From NCBI GenBank assembly GCA_026874595.1, contig CM049306.1, positions 83,416,142 to 83,480,141 on the forward strand: DNA of 64,000 nucleotides, given 5' to 3'. The DNA is from Sipunculus nudus. Taxonomy: Eukaryota > Annelida > Sipuncula > Golfingiida > Sipunculidae. Of the stretch, positions 41,501 through 45,211 are shown in pieces. Every line of letters begins with the position of its first letter. Position 1 is the first letter of the stretch. Made by a program: the position numbers and the translations under genes. The notes under the pieces were generated by a model. The model had not been told where the DNA came from. It saw only the letters and a program-made list of their open reading frames with translations, and made no database searches.

Positions 41501-42309
41501 CTTCAAAAATTTTTTATTGCAAACAAGTTTGATGTGGATGCTCAGTGTATTAAGAATATTGTCAGATACAAACTGCGGAGCCTGCGAGAGACGGAGGAAT
41601 TTCACGTAAACATCGTTGACAGAACACATCATCGGCAGTCGCGAAATTAGAGTCATTTTAGAAATTATGCTTTCAAAATATTTTCTTGGGGTCGAGAAAT
41701 AAGAGGGATTGCCAAATTGGAATAAATACGGTATATGAGAAATTTCAATAACATCTGTCATACCATATCCAGATATGGTACAGACACGCACACACAATCA
41801 AGTTACACAATAACCTTCACTTCGTGCAGGTTAAAAATAAATTCCATCCTGAATTGGTCATTTTGTTCATAAATGTATTTAGTAAAAGTTAAATTAATCA
41901 CCCAGGTCTGAGCGTTCAGTTGGTATTAGCCTTAAGGTCACTATCAGCCAGTACCAATCGGCTAGGGTCATAAACCATGAGTAATTTTTTTGCTGTTCTA
42001 GCAATCTGTGGTGTGTTTTTCATTTGATATATTCTGATGTGTTATGTGCCAAAGAATACCCTCTGAGTCAGTTAAGTGACATGGTCTATAGGTCACTTGT
42101 ACCAAATAACAAAAAGGTGTTGGTTTTCATCCTTTTACATATATTAACTTTTGCAAGTAGTCTCAGATATTTGTACACTTAATCATTGATTTCCTTTCAG
42201 GTTTACACAAAACTTATCAGTCTTCAGGCGTGATGTCATAGACAGCCTCAAATCTCCCAGCACAAACAACAACCTTCTCAACTTACAACAGAACGATATG
42301 ATGAGCTAA
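193..42309 (+). CDS. XPO7: Exportin-7 gene (28 exons in window; N-terminal exons missing)
   Basis: Spliced gene for exportin-7, an importin-beta-family nuclear transport receptor made of HEAT-type helical repeats. Family members bind RanGTP and carry folded cargo through nuclear pores; this role is known from the family, not shown here. The 28 exons total 3,138 nt and join in phase to 1,045 residues plus TAA at 42307-42309. Human exportin-7 has 1,087 residues; about 56 N-terminal residues, including part of the importin-beta N-terminal domain, must be encoded left of the window. Landmark blocks match in order: [44 protein letters not shown]-type, [85 protein letters not shown] and C-terminal NDMMS. 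Invertebrates usually have one gene corresponding to vertebrate XPO7 and RANBP17, so either name could apply. Introns range from about 320 bp to 8.4 kb and are full of repeats. Confidence 0.97.
287..2014 (+). other. XPO7: XPO7 intron 1 of window
   Basis: Contains diverged relatives of the GGTGGCGCCACC repeat between about 950 and 1420 (one exact palindrome near 1110, with the usual CACAAGACTGGTGGCGCCACC context) and a poly-C run at about 1781-1808. The remainder is AT-rich and shows nothing else I can name. Confidence 0.6.
950..1420 (+). repeat. Diverged GGTGGCGCCACC-module repeat
   Basis: Three to four degenerate copies of a module of about 120 bp (CACAAGACTGGTGGCGCCACC, TTTTTGCAGAGTGTATG, CTCAGGAGTGATT...), like the modules inside Helitron-like copy 5. 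No element ends were recognised here. Confidence 0.5.
2015..2085 (+). CDS. XPO7: XPO7 exon 2 of window
   Basis: Acceptor TTTCAG, donor GTAAGT. Completes an Arg codon with exon 1 and reads [17 protein letters not shown], matching human RNYVLNYLATRPKLATF. Ends in phase 0. Confidence 0.95.
2256..3679 (+). mobile_element. Helitron/Helentron-like non-autonomous element, copy 1
   Basis: Starts ATCTGCCAAAACAGAG (palindrome-like with the following TTTCGCGGAT), contains alternating modules with GGTGGCGCCACC-type palindromes, and ends with a hairpin (GTGGTCG...CGACTAC) followed about 7 nt later by CTAG then T. Five copies in the window share both ends. A hairpin shortly before CTRR next to T is the known 3' signature of Helitrons. 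Exact ends are uncertain by a few bases, since TTGTA and TTT flanks also recur. Confidence 0.65.
3996..4091 (+). CDS. XPO7: XPO7 exon 3 of window
   Basis: Acceptor TTGTAG, donor GTATGG. 32 codons reading [12 protein letters not shown] and ending in KFLQ; human has [12 protein letters not shown] and RFLQ at the same places. Phase 0 at both ends. Confidence 0.95.
4397..5849 (+). mobile_element. Family-B repeat element (AGCTCAGCTGACTG ends) with ~157-bp tandem monomers
   Basis: 5' end TTTTTAGCCCAGCTGACTG with a self-complementary stretch, and 3' end CAGCTGAGCGCCATGGCCCATTGGCCACTTGTT. Between them lie about eight degenerate monomers of mostly 153-163 bp, each carrying a palindrome of the form AGGTCAnnnTGACCT. 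Six are perfect (4499, 4657, 4820, 4978, 5135, 5253) and two have one mismatch (5409, 5562). No coding capacity is seen. It sits in an XPO7 intron. Confidence 0.7.
6355..6400 (+). repeat. Isolated 3' end of family-B repeat
   Basis: GAGCTGAGCACCGAGACCC followed by ACAGGTCCCTTGTT resembles the family-B 3' terminus (CAGCTGAGCGCC...GGGTCCCTTGTT). No matching 5' end was found nearby; it may be a second, partly lost insertion around 5850-6400. Confidence 0.5.
6565..6633 (+). CDS. XPO7: XPO7 exon 4 of window
   Basis: Acceptor CCACAG. 23 codons ([18 protein letters not shown], then CEMNQ) match human [21 protein letters not shown]. The donor was placed at CAG|GTCAGC because human has Gln then Ala-Asp here. 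A second possible donor (GAG|GTAGTC) 9 nt downstream would add VSE in frame. Confidence 0.88.
6735..7080 (+). repeat. Degenerate minisatellite (GGCTCTGTGTCATAGAC)
   Basis: About a dozen variants of TAGGCTTTGTGTCATAGACAG with spacing near 25-35 bp inside an XPO7 intron. Confidence 0.7.
8524..8572. repeat. (AT)n microsatellite
   Basis: Uninterrupted TA dinucleotides about 49 bp long, directly followed by the inverted-repeat element at 8615-8803. Confidence 0.95.
8615..8803. mobile_element. Long foldback with hammerhead-like core (Penelope-type terminal repeat?)
   Basis: Two arms of about 90 bp (8615-8704 and 8714-8803) are nearly perfect reverse complements around a 9-nt loop. On the minus strand the left arm reads CCTGACGAAGAAGTCTTTG then TACTTCGAAAGC: CTGACGA, a GAAGT/ACTTC stem, then GAAA. 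This resembles the hammerhead ribozyme core (CUGANGA...GAAA) found in terminal repeats of Penelope-like elements. A full three-stem fold was not established. Confidence 0.5.
9165..9314 (+). CDS. XPO7: XPO7 exon 5 of window
   Basis: Acceptor ATACCAG, donor GTTAGT. 50 codons beginning [19 protein letters not shown]; human has the identical core [13 protein letters not shown]. The segment after [10 protein letters not shown] differs from human, as expected of a surface loop. Confidence 0.96.
9415..9810 (+). repeat. Dispersed repeat fragment with GTCTGTCTGTCC tract
   Basis: Opens CTCGGAACAGGGGACATTG, has a TCTGTCTGTCCCTCTG tract, and ends near GGTGCAAGTGGGGGACATT. The repeated GGGGACATT at both ends and the prompt-like TCTGTC tract are typical of dispersed molluscan repeats. 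No coding sequence is seen. Confidence 0.4.
10001..10127 (+). CDS. XPO7: XPO7 exon 6 of window
   Basis: Acceptor ATTCCAG, donor GTAAAC. Reads [20 protein letters not shown] and [10 protein letters not shown], almost identical to human. Ends in phase 1. Confidence 0.97.
10453..10526 (+). CDS. XPO7: XPO7 exon 7 of window
   Basis: Acceptor TTTCAG, donor GTAAGT. Reads [20 protein letters not shown]; human [20 protein letters not shown]. Followed by the longest intron of the gene (8.4 kb). Confidence 0.96.
10977..12954 (+). mobile_element. hAT-like non-autonomous element (GTACTTGAGTACAAGTAC termini)
   Basis: The left end GGGTCAAGTAC...GTACTTGAGTACAAGTAC and right end GTACTTGAGTACAAGTAC...GTACTTGACCCAAGCCTG are inverted relative to each other. 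CAGGCTTGGGTCAAGTAC is a typical hAT terminus from established knowledge. GCTGAG flanks both sides (10971-10976 and 12955-12960), a possible part of an 8-bp target duplication. The interior shows no transposase; an open frame at 12295-12576 resembles nothing I know. Confidence 0.5.
11160..11350 (+). repeat. Imperfect tandem duplication inside the hAT-like element
   Basis: TATACACACTGTTACACAGTCAGATATCAGTACTGG-like sequence at about 11169 recurs at about 11307 in a diverged form, roughly 138 bp apart. Confidence 0.45.
12970..12999 (+). pseudogene. Stray copy of XPO7 exon 8 acceptor and exon start
   Basis: TTATTTCAGGCCCTCTCATG then TATAATGCTGA matches the exon 8 boundary TATTTCAGGCCCTTTCCTG then TATAGTGCTGA. 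It is cut off by the 5' end of the outer family-B element. Confidence 0.6.
13352..16755 (+). mobile_element. Inner family-B element with ~320-bp tandem monomers
   Basis: 5' end TTAGCTCAGCTGACTGAAAG, 3' end TCAGCTGAGCGTCATGACCC then ATGGGTCACTTGTT. Contains about five monomers of roughly 320 bp with the recurrent phrases GGAAACCAGAAATTAGGTC, CATATTGATCATGAGATG and CTGGTGGCGCCACCTGTATTT, plus an embedded Helitron-like copy (15406-16571). Confidence 0.6.
15406..16571 (+). mobile_element. Helitron/Helentron-like element, copy 2
   Basis: Begins TCCGCCAAAACGAAG and ends in TATTCTAG before TTTT. It is inserted inside a copy of the AGCTCAGCTGACTG family, so it is the younger insertion at that spot. 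Internal modules carry exact GGTGGCGCCACC near 15719 and 15866. Confidence 0.65.
18881..18920 (+). pseudogene. Second stray copy of XPO7 exon 8 acceptor, directly before exon 8
   Basis: GTATATTTCAGGCCCTGGTA then TGTATAGTGCTGAATG begins right after the family-B 3' end and ends 12 bp before the true acceptor. It contains an intact acceptor AG that could compete with the real one. Confidence 0.65.
18933..19052 (+). CDS. XPO7: XPO7 exon 8 of window
   Basis: Acceptor TATTTCAG, donor AGT|GTAGGT. 40 codons reading [20 protein letters not shown], with human [20 protein letters not shown] at this place. Partial copies of this exon's 5' boundary lie at about 12970 and 18882. A Helitron-like element begins only 36 bp after the donor. 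Confidence 0.95.
19088..20169 (+). mobile_element. Helitron/Helentron-like element, copy 3
   Basis: Begins TCCACCAAAACAAAG 36 bp after the XPO7 exon 8 donor and ends TATTCTAG before TTTG. The end hairpin has lost its right arm. Two near-identical tandem units (about 276 bp) at 19260-19800 suggest recent internal duplication. Confidence 0.62.
20395..20625. repeat. G-run/C-run repeat (GGACCCCCC...GGATCAGCCCC type)
   Basis: G13 and several C12-C14 runs frame GGCCTGGACC and TCCTGGATCAGCCCCTG. The same family appears at 52579-52775 and 52930-53040, where GCGGATCCAG and GATCCGCC mark the ends. Confidence 0.5.
20850..20996 (+). CDS. XPO7: XPO7 exon 9 of window
   Basis: Acceptor TTTCAG, donor AGG|GTGAGT. 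49 codons with [20 protein letters not shown], matching human [20 protein letters not shown]. Phase 0 at both ends. Confidence 0.97.
21429..21601 (+). CDS. XPO7: XPO7 exon 10 of window
   Basis: Acceptor TTTCCAG, donor AG|GTAAAT. Reads [16 protein letters not shown] and [19 protein letters not shown], nearly identical to human. Ends in phase 2. Confidence 0.97.
22351..22408 (+). CDS. XPO7: XPO7 exon 11 of window
   Basis: Acceptor CCCACAG, donor CAG|GTAGGA. Short 58-nt exon reading [20 protein letters not shown]; human [20 protein letters not shown]. Confidence 0.96.
22838..22976 (+). CDS. XPO7: XPO7 exon 12 of window
   Basis: Acceptor ATTATAG, donor G|GTACCC. Reads [20 protein letters not shown], as in human ([20 protein letters not shown]). 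Ends in phase 1. Confidence 0.96.
23345..23450 (+). CDS. XPO7: XPO7 exon 13 of window
   Basis: Acceptor CTGTAG, donor CG|GTGAGA. Reads [20 protein letters not shown] and [15 protein letters not shown], nearly identical to human. Confidence 0.97.
23830..24440 (+). repeat. Dispersed repeat with ~115-bp degenerate internal units
   Basis: Begins with GTCCGTCCGTCTGTTTC and contains about four units with CTCACCTnAATTnAATTnTC, GCAAAATCCACACAT and AAGGTCAGAGGTC. No open frame is supported. It lies just before XPO7 exon 14. Confidence 0.5.
24530..24665 (+). CDS. XPO7: XPO7 exon 14 of window
   Basis: Acceptor TTTGCAG, donor AAG|GTGAGA. Reads [20 protein letters not shown] and [17 protein letters not shown]; human has the same core with two substitutions per block. 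Confidence 0.97.
25080..25221 (-). pseudogene. Reverse transcriptase fragment (DIRS-like?)
   Basis: Minus-strand frame with [20 protein letters not shown] and LGFMINWRK. The YLDD motif followed by an LGF.INW segment is the RT palm region seen in tyrosine-recombinase (DIRS-like) and related retroelements. Stop codons lie on both sides, so only about 45 codons survive. It adjoins the inverted repeat at 25248-25697. Confidence 0.6.
25248..25697. repeat. Large imperfect inverted repeat (foldback) in XPO7 intron
   Basis: Outer arms CTCTGTTGTAAAC (25250) and GTTTACAACAGAG (25681), then CTTCATTTATCTAGCGGAC and GTCCGCTAGATAAATGAAG. Further in, TGTTTCAGCCAG...GTGCACATGTTACAT pairs with ATGTAACACATGCAC...CTGGCTGAAACA. 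The arms total about 150 bp with interruptions. Together with the adjacent RT fragment it may be a remnant of one element. Confidence 0.7.
26323..26396 (+). CDS. XPO7: XPO7 exon 15 of window
   Basis: Acceptor GTTTTAG, donor AT|GTAAGC. Reads [20 protein letters not shown] then FIGK; human [20 protein letters not shown]. Ends in phase 2. Confidence 0.97.
27342..27486 (+). CDS. XPO7: XPO7 exon 16 of window
   Basis: Acceptor GCCACAG, donor ACA|GTCAGT. Reads [20 protein letters not shown] and [18 protein letters not shown], matching human. Confidence 0.96.
27904..27990 (+). pseudogene. Decayed partial copy of XPO7 exon 17 with its acceptor
   Basis: TTCTCATATTTTGTTTTTCAG then AGTGACAATTTCC, AACAGTACTTAATATGTGAG and ACATGTGGTGAGGGGCCACG parallel the real exon 17 start and interior (AGTGACCATTTCC, AACAGTACTAACCACGTGAG, ACATGCGGTGCCGGACCACG). 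A stop codon (TAA) breaks the frame, so it cannot be a coding alternative. Confidence 0.75.
28014..28170 (+). CDS. XPO7: XPO7 exon 17 of window
   Basis: Acceptor TGTTTCAG, donor G|GTAAGC. Reads [20 protein letters not shown] and [14 protein letters not shown]; human [21 protein letters not shown] decayed partial copy of its 5' half, with its own acceptor, lies just upstream at about 27904-27990. Confidence 0.97.
28252..29180 (+). repeat. Family-C repeat (TCCCCAGACAAAGTC type)
   Basis: Opens with TTTCCCCAGACAAAGTCGGG and ATACTATGTTTTC, and near the end repeats TTGTCTGGGGATACTATGG. Two internal units of about 350 bp each include CATGGATTGATCCAAAAATCA-like phrases and a GGTGGCGCCACC palindrome (28568) or its decayed form. 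It lies in the XPO7 intron after exon 17 and resembles the Helitron-like family in layout but not in sequence. Confidence 0.5.
29708..29778 (+). CDS. XPO7: XPO7 exon 18 of window
   Basis: Acceptor CTTTTAG, donor AAG|GTAATC. 24 codons [20 protein letters not shown] then EEAK, aligning with human [20 protein letters not shown]. Less conserved than its neighbours but phase and flanks fit. Confidence 0.92.
30112..30200 (+). CDS. XPO7: XPO7 exon 19 of window
   Basis: Acceptor TTTTTTAG. Reads [20 protein letters not shown] then LFDW, as in human [23 protein letters not shown]. Its donor is GTATCCTTTT, the U12-type consensus. Ends in phase 2. Confidence 0.96.
30201..31682 (+). other. XPO7: U12-type (minor spliceosome) intron of XPO7
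   Basis: Donor GTATCCTTTT at 30201 fits the U12 consensus RTATCCTTT. Near the 3' end, CCTTAAC at about 31665-31671 fits the U12 branch consensus TTCCTTAAC with the branch adenosine about 12 nt from the terminal AG, and there is no polypyrimidine tract. Splicing here restores ...DW-IYP, matching human EWIYP. A truncated Tc1/mariner-like MITE end lies at about 31560-31640. Confidence 0.88.
31560..31642. mobile_element. Truncated Tc1/mariner-like MITE end
   Basis: CATATCCATAACCTCAAATA and TTGGATATTGGAGGTTTTAC then TGTA resemble pogo/Tigger-type MITE termini (GAGGTTCTACTGTA). The opposite end is not clear. Confidence 0.35.
31683..31790 (+). CDS. XPO7: XPO7 exon 20 of window
   Basis: Follows the U12-type acceptor GACTCAG. 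Reads [20 protein letters not shown] and [14 protein letters not shown]; human [20 protein letters not shown]. Donor AG|GTGAGT. Confidence 0.96.
32460..32731 (-). mobile_element. tRNA-derived SINE
   Basis: On the minus strand the head starts near 32731. It has a box A-like TGGCTTAGGGGT (32712-32723) and box B-like GAGTTCAAATC (32671-32681), about 30 nt apart as in tRNAs, followed by a non-tRNA body. The tail end near 32460 is estimated. It lies in an XPO7 intron, antisense to the gene. Confidence 0.6.
33014..33096 (+). CDS. XPO7: XPO7 exon 21 of window
   Basis: Acceptor TTACAG, donor G|GTGAGT. Reads [20 protein letters not shown], identical to human apart from the end of the exon. Confidence 0.97.
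33589..33643 (+). CDS. XPO7: XPO7 exon 22 of window
   Basis: 55-nt exon, acceptor TTTGTAG. Reads [18 protein letters not shown]; human GNRILTLGEVPKDQVYAL. Its donor GTATCCTTTG is U12-type. Confidence 0.95.
33644..34471 (+). other. XPO7: Second U12-type intron of XPO7
   Basis: Donor GTATCCTTTG at 33644. The 3' end holds TCCTTAACCT at about 34456-34465, with its branch adenosine about 11 nt from the terminal AG in GTAAAAG. That AG has almost no pyrimidine tract and would be a poor U2 acceptor. Splicing joins AA|A to give K-LKGIS, as in human KLKGIS. Confidence 0.88.
34472..34631 (+). CDS. XPO7: XPO7 exon 23 of window
   Basis: Reads [20 protein letters not shown] and [15 protein letters not shown], matching human [20 protein letters not shown] and [15 protein letters not shown]. 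Donor TTG|GTAAGT. Confidence 0.97.
35665..35803 (+). CDS. XPO7: XPO7 exon 24 of window
   Basis: Acceptor GAACAG, donor G|GTAAGG. Reads [20 protein letters not shown] and [14 protein letters not shown]; human [20 protein letters not shown]. Confidence 0.97.
36049..38047 (+). mobile_element. Helitron/Helentron-like element, copy 4, with ~280-bp tandem array
   Basis: Longest copy. Begins TCCCCCAAAACGAAG, ends TATTCTAG before TTTA with the hairpin GTAGTGG...CGACTAC. Its centre is a tandem array of about 280-bp units (unit starts near 36523, 36802, 37082 and 37362), each with two GGTGGCGCCACC palindromes. The array is more homogeneous than in other copies. Confidence 0.68.
38431..38591 (+). CDS. 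XPO7: XPO7 exon 25 of window
   Basis: Acceptor GTTTCAG, donor CAG|GTAAGA. Reads [20 protein letters not shown], then a Lys-rich stretch and [17 protein letters not shown]. The 3' 84 nt of the exon are tandemly repeated immediately downstream. A donor at the end of the second copy (38676) would extend the exon in frame by 28 residues. Confidence 0.94.
38508..38729 (+). repeat. XPO7: Tandem triplication covering the 3' end of XPO7 exon 25
   Basis: The unit is 84 bp: copy 1 (38508-38591) is coding, copy 2 (38592-38675) is in frame and ends in CAACAG|GTCAGA like a donor, and copy 3 (38676-38729) is partial. AGTGAAGCCT recurs at 38541, 38625 and 38707. Confidence 0.85.
39346..39444 (+). CDS. XPO7: XPO7 exon 26 of window
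   Basis: Acceptor ATTTCAG, donor GAG|GTATGT. Reads [20 protein letters not shown] then [13 protein letters not shown]; human [20 protein letters not shown]. Phase 0 at both ends. Confidence 0.97.
39450..39655 (+). repeat. Degenerate minisatellite (CATAGTCACCTGT)
   Basis: Repeats of CATAGTCACC/CATAGTTACCTGT, with a longer duplicated block of about 65 bp (TCTTTTCATATTCACCTACC twice) right after the XPO7 exon 26 donor. Confidence 0.75.
40058..40185 (+). CDS. XPO7: XPO7 exon 27 of window
   Basis: Acceptor ACTTCAG, donor AG|GTAGGG. Reads [20 protein letters not shown] and [18 protein letters not shown]; human ends [16 protein letters not shown]. Confidence 0.96.
41250..41300 (-). pseudogene. 5S rRNA-like fragment
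   Basis: The minus strand reads CCCGAGTTAGTTTTTGGATG then GGTGACCGCG. Animal 5S rRNA has CCCGGTTAGTACTTGGATGG GTGACCGCC at the internal promoter (box C). Only about 30-50 nt are similar, so this is a fragment or part of a 5S-derived repeat, not a gene. Confidence 0.45.
42201..42309 (+). CDS. XPO7: XPO7 terminal coding exon (28 of window) with stop
   Basis: Acceptor CTTTCAG. Reads [19 protein letters not shown] and ends QNDMMS then TAA at 42307-42309. Human ends SNDMMS, so the C-terminus is complete. Confidence 0.97.
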
Positions 42310-42483
42310 CAATACTGCACCACCTGGTGGCAAAAGAAGGAACCAGGCGGTGCTATGCTCCGGATCTCCTGACGGGACAGTATATAGCACTGACGCTGGA
42401 TAACCATCAGTGCAATATATGAATCTGTATGGGTCTATAGTATGCCATGGGAGGTTCATAAACGTGTGTCAATCATTTATTCA

Positions 42484-42487
<4 letters not shown>

Positions 42488-42537
<50 letters not shown>
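42488..42537. repeat. (AT)n microsatellite
   Basis: Uninterrupted TA dinucleotides of about 50 bp in the probable XPO7 3' UTR. Confidence 0.95.
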
Positions 42538-42543
<6 letters not shown>

Positions 42544-42806
42544 TATGTCACAAGGCAAACACTGGTCCAATAAAAAAGTTGATACTTTAAGGATAAAGTC
42601 TGATACATCTTTGGGGGAGGACAATACGTAGTTGGTAAGATTTTCTAAGAATTGGATTGATGGTCCTTTTTGGACAAACTAATGGTAATCTGGCTTAGGA
42701 TGAACTCAGTCTTACAAGGTTAAATTCTGTAAGGTTTAAGTTTCTGCTTGGACAAACTTTGATCTTTGTGTCCTGTAGTTTTGCCTTGAAGCATATATGT
42801 TGTATA

Positions 42807-42985
42807 CAGTGGGAAATCTGTTAACTGAACATGTTTGGGAAGTCCTCCAACTAAACACCCAGGTAACATAGTACATTCAGATACCTATCATTTAGATAAA
42901 TGGTTAATTTACATCATATTAATGAAAAAAATCAGAATTCCAAATTTATATGAAATTCATTGTTCAGATAATGGAGGCCCAACTG
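42807..42985. mobile_element. Tc1/mariner-type MITE (179 bp, TA duplication)
   Basis: Flanked by TA on both sides. Ends CAGTGGGAAATCTGTTAACTG and CAGATAATGGAGGCCCAACTG are imperfect inverted repeats ending in CAGT/ACTG, as in pogo/Tigger-like MITEs. Confidence 0.5.
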
Positions 42986-43559
42986 TATATATTACAGAGA
43001 GATGATGAGCAATTGACACATTGATGTATGTCATGTACAAATCCTAGTGTGGAAGCTTAGTGACCTGCTATCAGAATCAGATCAGGGTATTTATTGTTGG
43101 GGGGAGGGTGGGGCGGTGTGCATGAGCTGTAATTGTACATTGATATCTGTCTTAAGGGGAAATTGTCAACTGAATTTGTAAATTTATCATTTCTGAAGGT
43201 TTTTCATTTTTCTAGAGCAATAAATTGTCTCTGGTTCAGAAAGCATACAATATGTTTATGCTTTTCATGTTATCTTCAATATATTTTCTGTAAAATCCTG
43301 GGGGATCTTTTGCTTTTTGCCCTCGTCTTTTCTGGTCATAGGATCTTTATTATTTTACAAACTGCTTAAACAGAGGTCATGGCTTTTAGTTCTGCTGAAA
43401 TATATTGGTTACAATATTGCATGCTTTATTAATATATTTCTCTTTAATCAAGACTTAATTAATTGGGCAACATAAAATAGCAGCACAGAGCTATGCAGGA
43501 TTTTTCAAAGTATGTGAAATGTCTTATTCATCTCTCTGCAGGTGATGATGTTAATAAAA

Positions 43560-45180
43560 TCAAAAGCTAACAAAAAATATAAACAACCATGAAGCATTTT
43601 TAAAGGCTCAAGAGAAAGTTCAGGAAAGGGCAAATATTGTATTTAATTGAATTATGGCTATATTTTTTTAATTGATGTTGATACAAACTAATATATTTGG
43701 TAAAGCTGTATTTTAGTGAAACCCTACAAATACCTGTATTTCTACACTTGTATTTTATAGCTGGTTCTGTTCCCCAGTTTTCCCGTAATTTGCTACATGC
43801 AGAACATGCCAGATACTCAACTGCTGTTTGGCTAAATATAATTTGCTATACCAACGTAAAATTTCTTATTTTATCCATAATACAAGGAATATTTACCGTT
43901 TCATAAGATTTACTAATGACTGCATTTTGTTCCTAATAATCTATGGTCATCTTCATCATTTACCACAGTTATATCTTAAGTGTTTATAGGCACAGTTTCA
44001 AGTTCTTTTAGACTGCATTTAATTTAAAGTTTTTCTCATTGTAATGCTGCTGACAGAAGGCCCATGCCCATTTCTGCATTAATACGGAAATGATGCCGCC
44101 CACATGGAAATGATGCTGCCCGATCAAGGCAGAATATGTTCTTGATATGAACAAAAACTGTTGCTATTACAAATGTCCCTTTGCGCAGTAAACTTATTTT
44201 ATATAATTCAGATGTCAACTTTTCAACTTTTTTTTTATTTTTGCATGCTACAATTAATTACTTTATTCAATATATTAAAAGTATAACAGTTTAGTATATA
44301 CCACTGATAAGTGTTTCAATATTTTCCATAAAATGTGCCATACTAGTAAAGGTTATATAGCTAATTAAGAGTTAATAAAACAAATATATCTCTTTGATTT
44401 AAATTAATGAAATCAGTACATGAATATGTGATACTGTATGTAACAAATTAAAATTCATAAATCTTGGGAGATTTTAACAGGCAGTAATATTAAATAAGGG
44501 CAGTATTGAATCAAGCATTTGGCTAAGTTACAAAATTATATCATTGCTGAACAGAGTTTGGAATGGAGGTATACAGGCTGCTATTATTTGAATAATTTTG
44601 GATGAGATAATTCTTTTTTTTTCAAATTCTAATAATAAATTTAAACGCAAGCCTGTTAAAGCTTGTAGCCAAAAGGCCAGTTTCTTTCTCAGTGTATATT
44701 CAGAGATGGATCACAAAAATTTTTAATGTAAATTTAAAAATTAATTTTTCCAAAATAAGAGGCACGTAAATGGACAGACTAGAAATTCTGCTCCCTTAAA
44801 TAACCAGTCACTAAATTTAGCCATATAAACCATGTGATCTTTTTGATATGTAGCATGTGAACAAACCTATCCAGATGTATCAGTAACTAACACAAGATGG
44901 TTCTCGATTTTTCATGAACTCTTTGTCCTGCAGTATATCCTTTCGATAAGAAAGCCAAAACTTCCTATTTTACTGGTGATGTTATCGTCATTTAAGGGTT
45001 AACCAAATGAGCATTAATTATCTAACATGCCATTTGAGGATATTTCGTATGCATACATAATACGAAATAACAAGATAAACTATCCAAAGCAACGCCACCT
45101 GGTGATTAGTTCATTCCCCAAAATGCATTTGTACTTCTAACATGCCACGCTACAAAGAGCATAGCTCAGATGATAATTTT

Positions 45181-45211
<31 letters not shown>

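Larger units (their letters stand above)
42310..43560 (+). other. XPO7: Probable XPO7 3' UTR and downstream region
   Basis: No open frame continues after the TAA. AATAAA-type signals occur at 42569-42574, 43219-43224 and about 43553; which one is used cannot be decided. The segment includes an (AT)n tract (42488-42537) and a small MITE (42807-42985). Confidence 0.45.

Noticed and set aside
41468-41797. 109-codon minus-strand open frame and overlapping plus-strand frames at 41305-41650
   Set aside because: Opposite frames overlap, no motif is recognisable, and the region is inside an XPO7 intron.
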